Positions 53,901 to 64,000 of a stretch of 64,000 bases of DNA are shown piece after piece. This stretch comes from Letharia columbiana (Eukaryota; Ascomycota; Lecanoromycetes; Lecanorales; Parmeliaceae). Where the stretch lies: positions 321,501-385,500 of the forward strand of contig NW_023501036.1 in NCBI RefSeq assembly GCF_014066305.1, in the 5' to 3' direction. Positions within the stretch are counted from its first letter, which is position 1; every line of letters starts with the position of its first letter. The position numbers and the translations under genes are program-made. Under the pieces are notes generated by a model. That model was given only the letters and a program-made list of their open reading frames with translations, ran no database searches and was not told the DNA's origin.

Positions 53901-56000
53901 TATTTTATTAAAATTCTTATTAATTATAATAATTTAAAGTACTTTATAAGATAATCGATATTAAATAGCAGATAAGCTCGCTAAATAAAAAAACTTTTCT
54001 TATATAATTTCTCAATTTCGTATAAATTAAATAAGATGAATTCTACTAATATATTTTAAGACGTTTTAATTATAAAGACGAAAATAAATTAATTAATAGG
54101 CTTCTCTCTATATTATAATAGAAATTAGCTAAAATTAGAAATCTTTTAAATCTTATTCTAGCTGTTATTAAAATAGCTTATAAAGATAGTATAAACTATA
54201 TATATAGAAAATATGATTTTAATAATAAGTATTTCGTTATATTAAATAATTTAAATATAAATAAGAGTTTTTTAGATATTAATTCTCGAAAAGAAGTATT
54301 TATAAAAAAATTAATATTTAAAAATTTAATAAATATCGTAATATAAGAAATCTACTTAAATATAATATATTCTTTAAGATTTAGAGAATCTTAATTTCTA
54401 ATAAAAGAGAGTTTAAGTAAGATATTTATTTAATATACTTATAATATAATCGATAAGCGACTTAATTCTATTATTAAAACTACTAGTTATAAATAACTCG
54501 TTTTATATTTAATTATTAAAGTATTAATAATTAGTAAAATAATATATAATATAAATAATAAGTTTATTTATAAATTTATAAAGATACTTTAATAAGAGAA
54601 CGCTCTTATTAAATAGTATAAAGTTAATAAAATAGTAAGTAAGCGAATACGAAGTGTTAATAATTAAATTTAAGATAGCTAGAGATTATTAAGATATAAT
54701 AATAGATTATATATCTCTAAGAAAGGCTTAATTTAAGAAGAGCTATTAAAACGCTATTATAACGATTTTATAACTAGATATTTCGATATTAATAAGATAT
54801 TTAAGCTAATAAATAGAAAATATTATTAAAATAATATTCGCGTAGATATTAAGAAGTATATTAATATATATAATATCTATTAGCGTATAAAGGTAAAACG
54901 CTATTATCTCTATTGTAAAATAGATATACTTTCTTTATTAATAAGATTATAAAAAAAAATTATAATAAACTTTATTATAAATTTTTTTCTAATAAATATA
55001 AAGATTATATTTATAACTCGATTCTTATAATAATTAATTAATATATTAAAATATTAAGACATATATTTATTAATAAGATAATTAATATTATATAATTAGA
55101 AGAGTTATTTATAAAGAAAATTATTCTTCGATATAAAGTACTAGAAGATATTATTATAAATCGAAAATCTATTTTTATAAATACGTTTTAATTAAAAGTT
55201 TATTATTAGTTATAAATAAAATGTAGACTAAGTACTATCTTTTATTTATAAACTAACGAATAAATAAAGCGATAAAATTAGACTCTAGAATATTATCTAA
55301 AAATATATTATTTAAAGCGATAAGATAATTAGATAGAGCTTCTATTAATCGTAGAATTTATATATTATTAAAGCGAGTATAAAATAATTAACTATAGTCT
55401 ATTCTTCGCTATATATAAATATTAGCTAAAACTTAAGTTAGCTATTAAGAATAGCGCTATTAAGAGAGAAGTATTTATAGTAAAAGAATATATTAAAGAA
55501 ATCGATATAATTTAATAAGAGCTTGCGAGATATTAATAGAGCGTATAGAAAATATAATCGAAGTCTTATAATAAGAATTATAAATTGTAAAGATTTAATC
55601 GCGATAATCTTATTATACTTTTTATAAAGAATTTAAAATAAAAGAGATTAAGTAAAAAGCTTTCTAATAAGCTAATTAATTTATTTCGTATTTAGAAATA
55701 TATTAAAATATAAGCGTATCGACTATGGCTGCCGTCTATTTATTAAATCTACTTTATTTTCTATATATTATTATTAAAATTATATAAACGAAGATTAGAA
55801 GATTTAGATATTTTTAAATATTTTATTTTTAAACTAATAAAAGATAATAAAGAGTATTTAATAAAATTTATATATAAAAAGCGTATAAAAAAGAATAAGA
55901 TAAAATATCTTATTCGATAAAAAGATTATTTTATAAAGTATAATAAATAGCTTAGTAAAGAAGCTATTCGATAACCATCTAGACCGAGATAATAAATTAG
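50900..56000 (+). mobile_element. RIP-destroyed Ty3/Gypsy chromovirus retrotransposon
   Basis: No ORF survives, but the + strand reads domain by domain through stops. A CCHC-knuckle-like region lies near 51940-51995. Reverse transcriptase at 52955-53230 has Y-R-K-L-N-K, I-R-K-G-D-K and F-D-L-I-N-V corresponding to YRxLNK, IRxGDE and FGLTNA. RNase H is near 53705-53760 (I-E-T-D-A-S-type). Integrase at 54800-55330 has a zinc-binding remnant (Y-I-N-I-Y-N-I-Y-Q-R), N-R-K-S-I-F-I for the SDRGSxF block and L-S-T-I-F-Y-L for LSTAFHPQ, plus I-E-L-L-L-I-V-E-F-I-Y. A chromodomain-like K-Y-L-I-R-stop-K-D-Y ... Y-N-K sits at 55895-55970. Nearly every change is C to T or G to A. LTRs were not delimited; the order PR-RT-RH-IN-chromo defines a chromovirus. 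Confidence 0.85.
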
Positions 56001-56389
56001 CGTAATTTTTCTCCGCGTCTCAATTACGCGACTTTTTTTATTCTTTATAATAACTTTACTATATTAAGTTTAATATAACTAAAATTACTACTCTATCTAC
56101 TTCTAATAAGAAAGAATTAAATTAAGCTATAAAACGTTAGAAAAGAGACGCCTAGATTAATATAAGAAAGAAGAGACTCGAATAGCGTAATATTCTTCTT
56201 TAGAGTATATCTCTACTATTAGAGTATTAGCTAATAAAAATTAAGTATTATATAATTATTAATTATCTTTTAAGCGATATAGAAATTACTTTATATATCG
56301 TATTTAGTCTTATATAAATTACTACTATCTAGAATATACTTTATAAAAATATTAATTTATATACCTCTCTATAGAGTACTTTAGATTCT

Positions 56390-57110
56390 ATCTAAAAGCC
56401 CACCGATATTCCGAAGCTGAAAATCTTCGTCGCTATTACAATCTATATGAGAATCTTTCATTTTCCTACTATTTATAATTATTAAAGAACTAATAAAATT
56501 ACTTCGATAACTTCATTAATTACTAAAAATATAACTCGAAATCGCTATATTCTTCTTCGAAAATTCATTTATTACTTAGATCCTATCGAAGAGAACTTTA
56601 GAACTATTAGAATAGATAGATATAAATAGCCTATATAATATAAAAAGCTTTAATTATTTACGAGTGAGATACGAAGTAATTAAAAGAAGCTTCGTACCTT
56701 AAGTTCTTATATCGCAATTAATAAATATATAATTAAGGAGACGGGACGTATATATTATTCTATAATAGCTTTAGATAAGTTAATTAAGAAGGGATATAAG
56801 CTATTCGCAATTAGCGATAAGGGCTATCTCTATAATTATATCTAATATTCTCCTATATAGAACCTTAAGAGTAAGTTAAAAGTTAAAGATCTTGAAGACA
56901 TATCAGCTATAGTATTTAAATTGACTACTAATATACTACCCCGTAACTCTATTCTCTTTATAAATAACTATTTCATCGAACTCAAGCTAGCTATAGCTCT
57001 AAAAGATAGAGGAATTACGATATATAAAATTATAAAGCTAAATCGATTAGATCTTCTAAAATTACTTATAGAGATAAAATAAGTCTTTATAAGAAATATT
57101 TGTGGGTTTT
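56390..57110 (+). mobile_element. piggyBac-like transposase remnant
   Basis: Less mutated than its surroundings. The + strand reads S-S-Y-I-A-I-N-K-Y-I-I-K-E-T-G-R, then K-K-G-Y-K-L-F-A-I-S-D-K-G-Y-L-Y-N-Y and I-L-F-I-N-N-Y-F-I-E-L-K-L-A-I-A-L-K-D-R-G-I. This is the order of blocks of the DDE_Tnp_1_7 (piggyBac) transposase, in which Asp residues of IDE, ADHGY and YMDNYF form the catalytic triad; here D to N changes and at least three stops are present. It ends near T-G-T-G-G-G-T-T at 57103. Terminal inverted repeats were not identified. Confidence 0.7.
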
Positions 57111-60100
57111 AATAATTTAAAAAAAATTTAATTGCCTGGCAAGTTATTTATTCTGCTCTTTATTTTATACGAGAGTTAATATTTTAAAAAAAAAAACAAT
57201 TATTCGCTTTTTTTTGTATATAGAAGAGATAATGATTTAATACTCGAATAACTATATATTCTTTGTTATAATCGAAACTAGATGCCTCTACTTATTAGCT
57301 TTAAATAAAAATCTTTCTGATTTTAAGATAATAATCTTATTCTAGCTCTAATTACTATTATATCGATATTAAGAGAGATTAATAACTCTATCTTTAAAAA
57401 GTAGATAAACGTTCTTTTAAATTTAGTATTAGACTTTTAATAGTAAATAGTATAAGATTTAATTAACGAGTTTAGTAAGTATAGCTTATAAATACGAAAA
57501 GCGTAGAATATAAATATAAAAAAGAGCTTAAAGATTAATAATTTTAAAAAATATTTAAAAATAAAGAATTTAGCTATAGAGAGTCGAATTTCGAGTATTA
57601 TAATAAAAAATAATAATAAAAGAGTTAATAAAAAGTATTAATATTTAAAGGCGATAGAGAAAAGACTATATTACTAGAAGTAATAGATATTATAATATAA
57701 GATATATATAGATAAAACGGCGGACTAATTAAATTTCTTAAAGATTCTATCGAAGTTATTATTATTAGCGCTATTATCATCGAGATTATCTCTTAAACCG
57801 CCCTTATAAATAAACTTTACTTTATCATCTATCTTATTATCTTTATTATCTTTCTTCTCTTCTTCTTTCTCTTTATTCTTCTCTTTTTTTTATCTCTACT
57901 ATTATTTATCTTACTCTTATTATTATTATTCTCGAAGTTCGAGCTTAGCTTAAAAATCGCGAAAGATATATTTATTAATAGAAGATTAGCTTAAAGTATA
58001 ATTAGTATAAATATAAAAAATAAGAAATAAATATAAAAAGTATAAGTATATCTAGTAAATCGTATAACGTTATATATACTTATTAGAATACTTAGAATCT
58101 TTTAAAAAATCTTCGCTTTATTAAGCGAGACCGCTTCGCTATCTAACTTCTTTTTATTCTTAAATAATTTTTAATATATTAAATTATCGTTAAAATTAAA
58201 TTAAAGTATTTATAAGTAATCTTAAAGCGCGTAATAGATATAAAATTAAGAATATTATAAGTAAGAAGATAATAAATAATATAAATATATTATAAATAAA
58301 TATAAATTATAACGTTAACGCTAGTAATAATATACTTATTTATAGAAATCTTTTAAGTAAATTAATAGACGCTATTAGCACATCTATTACGTATTATTTA
58401 TATAAAAATTTATTATAATATAATCGTCTTAAAGGCGAGCGTAATAATAGTACTTAGTAATTATATTTTTATTATTATCGAATATAATATTATATAAACG
58501 AGTAATATATTAAAAAGCTTATCGCGTATAGTAATAATAGATATTCTTATTTAATATAAATAAGGGTTCGGCGCTATAAAGAGCGAGTATAATAAATTAT
58601 AGCTATTAATATATAAGAAATATATATATAACTATAAGATCTTTTAAGAACTTACTATAGTAGCTATAACGTCTATATAATATATTAGTCCAGTATATAT
58701 TTATTATATATTTATTATAGAGAGCGTAGATTATTAAGAGTAATAAAGAAATATTAATAAAATAAAAGACTTTTTAGAAGAAAAGTAAATATTATTATAA
58801 TCGTATATTAATTATACGCGTTATATATTTAAATTATAATATTAACTATTACTTTATATATTATTATAATTATATTTAATTTATAAGAATATATCTAATA
58901 TTATCTATAAGCGTTATATACTTTTATTATATATTTATAATATATTATATTTCCGCTAAACTATTATAAAAAACTCTTTTTCTTCTTTTTCTATAAGATT
59001 TAAAGAGTTTTAATAAGTCTTCTAATAATAATAAAATATTCTTTCTATATTTAGATTCGAGAATAAATCTTTAAAGAAAAGAAATAATTATTAGAAAAGG
59101 GGCTTATAGATTCTAAATAAGAGAACTTTAAATTATTTAGCTTATATACGTCTAATATATACTTAGCGAAGTCTTAATAAATAAGCTTAAATAAGCGATC
59201 TTCTTCGAGTTTTCTTTATTTTCTTAAGAATTAGTTTTACTACTAGAATAATTAGAATAATAATTAGAACTATAAGCGTCTCTATTCTTCTTCTTAAAAT
59301 TATAATATAAAAGAATATTCTAAATTTTAAATCTTTAAATATTATAAGAATAAAATTCTATAATTATCTTTATTTATATATTTATCTTAACGCGTTAGAT
59401 AAGCTTAATGAACTTTATATTTATTCTTCTCTTAAACTCTTCGTCACTCTTTTATTCTACTTTATCGCGATTCTTTTAAATATTCTAAGTCTATCTTTAT
59501 CTAATTAAACTTATTAACTATTTATAAATAAATTCGTTTTTTAAGTTATTTTAAATCTCTTTATTAAGATTAAATCTATTATTACTAATTCTCTCTAATT
59601 ATAAACTTATCGATTATCTCTCTATATATTATAGAGTATTAGTAATATATCTTAATAAATTTATAAATATTAAACTTATCGAAGTACTTTTTATAAACTT
59701 ATTATCTTCGCTAATATAATTATTATAAATATTAACTAAGTTTTTATATAAAGTACTATTAGCTCTTTTAGTCTAATTCGATATATTAAGATCTTCTTTA
59801 AGATTAAGTCTAGCTTATTTAAACTTATTTTCTTAATACTTTATATAAAGAATTATTATTAGAGTACGAAATATTATTAATAAATAATACTTCTAAATAT
59901 TATAATATCTTTTAGTTATTAAGAAATATCGCTTATATATAATAGCCTCCGCGAGAGAATAAAGAATATTATAAGCTATTCGAGTAATTATAGCGTATTT
60001 AAACTTTAATTTCTTTTATTACTTTAGAATTAAAAGGTTTACTAGATTATTAAAAGAAGCTTTATAAAGATTAAAAGTAAAATTATAATTAGAATAATAA

Positions 60101-63100
60101 TTAGAAGACTTATTATTTCGTTTATATTATTAAAGTTAATTATATTTATTCTTATTATCTAAATTCTTAATCTCGAATTTTATTACTTAATCGAATATAT
60201 TTTTATTTAATTAATTTATTCGCTTAACTCTTTGCAATTAACTACTTATATTAATATTTTAATAATTTTAAAATATTCTTTTAAGCGCTTTTTAATAGAT
60301 CTTCGCTTATAACTTCTTTCTAGTATTAATCTTTTAATTTAATTTCTTTAACTTTATATTATTATAACTTAAATATAAAAGCGTAGCTTATTTATATAGA
60401 TAGTCTAAATTTAATTAAGTTCGATTATAATAGATAATTAATTTCTCGCGAGCCGCCTTAAGAGCTTTAAGAAGTTCTTTTTTTTAAGAAATTCTCTTTC
60501 TTCTTAATTTTCTAAGCTTTTTATCTATATAGTTAAATAGATAATTATAGATATTAAAGACGTAGTAAATTATAGCCTTCTTTTCTCTACTTATTAATTT
60601 TATAAATTTATAAAAAAACCTAATAAGCTAAATTAAATATTAAATCTATTAGAAATTAATCGAAAATTATTTAGATATCTAGACTATAGTTTTTATTTAT
60701 AATTATTTTTTATTATTTAATCTTAAGTAGATAGTTAATCTATTTTTTAAGAAGTATATAATATTAATATAAAGAAGTAGAGCGCGAATTAATATCTAAT
60801 AAGTTAAATTCTAGCGAGTCTTAATATTCTAAAAGAGTTTAAAAGGGCATTTCTAATAATATTACTTTTTTTAGAAGATTAATATTTATTTAATATTAAA
60901 ACGTTTTTATTTTAAAGTCGTTTAATTTATAGTATAAAAAAGATCTCTTTACGCTAATCGCTAGTATTAATATATATAGCAATTTTTTAAATTTTAATAT
61001 AATTAATAATATAATAATTAGAATAATAATAAGAAATATTATATTTTTATTAGAGTTATCGATAGATTAACTATACTTATTTAAACTTAATTCTTATCTT
61101 CTTTATTATTTTAGCTTTTCTAAAATTTCTTATTTATTAAAATAACTTTAATATTATCTAGAAGTTCTTTTAAAGTTAATTAAATAACGTATATTATATA
61201 AAGAATATATTATAAATAATTTAAGAACTTAAATTCTTTAATATTAAGCGAGTTCTCTACTATAAAAATAGAAAGATAAATAATTAAATCTTCGAAGAGT
61301 ATACTATTATTACTAGCGTTATTAATTATAAGTTTAAATATACGAGTTTAAATCTTATATTTTATAAGAATTAAATTAATAATACTTATAAGTTTTTAAT
61401 TAGTATATTTATCTTCGATATATTCGAAGTCTATAAGAATCTCGTACTATTACTAGTTGATATTAATAAAAAGATTAGAATTATTATAAATAATTAGTAA
61501 TTATAAGATAACTAATAATCTAGAGCTAGAGAGACTTTAATATTATTAATTAATAAATTCTTTAGTAATTTTACCTCTAGCTTTATAGCTTTTTTATTAA
61601 TTAATTCTTTATAGTAAATATTAACTTTAATTATATATTAGAGTTAAGATAGCGTAAGAGTTATAGTATCTTAGAATTATTAGTAATTATAAATAGAATA
61701 TTAATATTTATAATCTAGCGACGAAATTATTTTAAAAAGTCTTCGCGTGTAAGCTTTCGACCTTCTAGTATTATAAGAGAATTTTAATATTATCTTTTCT
61801 AAAGTAAATAATAAATTAAATATTCTATTTATTATTCTATTTATTAATAATTTATATTATTTAATTTAAAAATATATTTAATTTTTATAATTATTAACTA
61901 GGTTCGTTTATTATAAACTACTTAAATTAGATTTCTTAATATATTTTTTAGACTTAAGATATACTATTATATTACTTATTTTATAATCTATAAATAGATA
62001 AACTAGAATCTTATCGCAGTAATAATAAATAATATATAATTTTCTAAAACTAATAAGCGTATATTCGTTAAATTATATTTACTTCTAGAATTTTCTAATT
62101 TCTAAGCCCTAATAAATAAGTTAATAATCGCTACTAGATTTAAACTAATTCTATATAATTTATACTATCTTTATTTATTACTATATTTATTATTTTTTAT
62201 TATTAATATTAAAAAGAAAGTAAGATTTATTACTATCTTTATATTAAAATATACTTATCGATATCTTATACTAAGTATTATTAATTAAGAAAGTTAAGTT
62301 TATATTAGATAAAGATTTAATTAATATTATAAAATTAAGATATTTAAAGAGAAATTAAAAGAGATACGTAAATAAATAAAATATTAGAAATAAAATAAGA
62401 TTAATATTTAATATATAAATTCTACTTTCTTACTATAATAGAAACTCACACCGCTTTAATAATATATTACTATATTATTTCTAATATTTTAAATTAGAGA
62501 TTAATTCTTTCTAATTAGCGTTATAATTAGCGGCTATATATTTAAGAGTATATAATAATATTAATATAGAATTAATATTTAATTTAATTAATTTAAAACT
62601 CTAATTAGCTTAGCTATTAACGCTTCTCTACTTAATATAATATATACTTTATTTATTTTAATACTAGTACTCATTTACTATTATACTATTTTAATTATTA
62701 AAATTAAAAATTATATTTATTTAATTAATATTCTAATCGCTAGTTATATTAATAAGAGAATATATTAATATCTTAAAATTATTAAATTTATTTTATTAGA
62801 TATCGATATAAAATTAAAATCTAGCTTAAGCGCTTTAATAATTTAATTAGCTAAACTAGTTATTATCTAAATCTTCTATATATAGAGATTAAATCTTTTA
62901 TCGCGCTAAGACTATTTTTAAATATCGATATCTTTCTTATTAATATAATTTTCTTTTATTCGAGTAATATTATAATATCTTTTACTTAGATATTAAAATA
63001 TTAAAGTATCGTATTCTTCGCTTTTAATTAAACGATATCGTTTTTAAATTAATATCTTTAATCTTATAAAAATAATAACTAGTTTATTATAGACGAAGGC

Positions 63101-64000
63101 GAAAAAGAAATAATATCTTTTTTTATCTTTATAATAGAAGGAGAGAAGAAAATAAATAAATTAATTATAAGCTATATACGACTTAATATCTAAGAATAAC
63201 GAATTAATAAAGTTATAATATTAAAATAAAGAGCTCTTCTTATAATTAATAAACGTGAGATTAAATAGAAATTAGTTAAATTAATAAGATTATCTTTAAT
63301 AGATATATCGCGTATATAAAGAATATCGGAATATATGAAATATATATAAAATATAAGAGGGGGCGTATATATATAGCTGTGGATATCTAAAGTATATTTG
63401 AAATATAGGAAAAAGCGCTTATATATAACTCTACAATATATATTAGCAAAAAAAAAAATTAATCTTTTTTTCTAGTTAGCTTTCTAATTAATATTTAAAC
63501 TTAATCTATCTTTAAATAATATTTTATTCTAATAAGATTTTAGTTATATAATATTAATTAGCTCGATAATAAATATTTAATATTATTCTTTTCTAATCTA
63601 TCTTTTTTCTTAAAAATTCTTTTTATTATTATAGTATTTATATTATAATACACTCGTTTATTACGATACTATCTATATCTAAAGAAAATAAAATTATTTT
63701 CTCTATATCCTATAGTTAAACTAGATTAATAATATTATTTCTATAAAGTAAGTATACGCCTAATAGCGCTATATCTCTTAATATAATAATTAATTATAAT
63801 ATTAATTATAATTCGTTAATATATAGTATTATTATTTATTAAGACTATTAATTCGATAATCGCGAAAGTTTAGAAAATTATTAATGATTTATTAACTGCT
63901 AATTTAGATTTATCTAAATTATCGAAGCGAAATAAAGATAAAACTTCGTAAAGGTGAAGATTAGGAGATTATACGCGAAGTTTGAAAAGTATAATTATAA
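57111..64000. repeat. Further RIP-degraded AT-rich repeat DNA, unassigned
   Basis: About 6.9 kb with the same dinucleotide bias. Stops occur in every frame. Parts of the minus strand near 62400-62660 resemble an eroded RNase H-like segment, but the similarity is too weak to claim. Probably one or more additional retroelements, nested or in inverted orientation. No gene. Confidence 0.7.

Noticed and set aside
57111..64000. Possible LINE or inverted Gypsy copy on the minus strand
   Set aside because: Only faint RNase H-like resemblance near 62.5 kb; without a profile search the class cannot be supported.

Overview
This window comes from the nuclear genome of a filamentous ascomycete (Pezizomycotina). 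The evidence is short 50-75 nt introns with GTRNGT donors and CTAAC/CTGAC-like branch sites, Zn2Cys6 regulators, a Ubl/NACHT-type fungal gene repertoire, and an AT-rich block carrying a saturated RIP signature (CpA and TpG almost absent, CpG and CpT kept). I cannot place it to class or genus from sequence alone. All gene models were built by hand from frame, splice signals and family resemblance.

Layout. 1-975 is almost pure A with scattered T and is probably partly artefactual. 1.0-15.6 kb is an accessory region: an F-box-like protein, a membrane protein, an NmrA-family reductase abutting a broken STAND N-domain/ubiquitin-like (ULD) gene, a six-exon Zn2Cys6 factor, an SDR pseudogene, a tRNA-derived SINE-like element and an acyltransferase pseudogene. 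The reductase, regulator, SDR and acyltransferase together resemble the decayed remains of a secondary-metabolite cluster. 16-19.3 kb holds a duplicated-domain protein with a SUMO-interacting-like motif, a second F-box-like protein and a 65-aa membrane microprotein.

19.6-31.8 kb is a conserved housekeeping core: an RWD-RBR ubiquitin ligase, dolichyl-diphosphate phosphatase, a CRT10-like WD protein, a TDA3-like FAD oxidoreductase and a GYP7-like Rab GAP. It is interrupted only by a small RIP-degraded island near 28.3-28.6 kb. 32-38.3 kb is a decay zone: a DnaJ (cwf23-like) pseudogene, a NACHT-ankyrin-ZZ (NLR-like) pseudogene and a ~160 bp tandem duplication. 38.8-49 kb returns to genes: an ACC-synthase-like aminotransferase, a second Zn2Cys6 factor, a GFA-type zinc protein, an M48/OMA1-like protein that has lost its HExxH site, a broken methyltransferase and a RING protein.

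From about 49.65 kb to the end is an AT-rich isochore. It contains a full-length but dead Ty3/Gypsy chromovirus (about 50.9-56.0 kb: knuckle, RT, RNase H, integrase and chromodomain all recognisable), then a less mutated piggyBac-like transposase (about 56.4-57.1 kb), then about 6.9 kb of further degraded repeat I could not assign. The most unusual items are the inactive M48 protease, the NLR-type relics at two loci, the SINE-like element, and the two-copy ANxxA-type domain protein under an E-box/E2F-like promoter.
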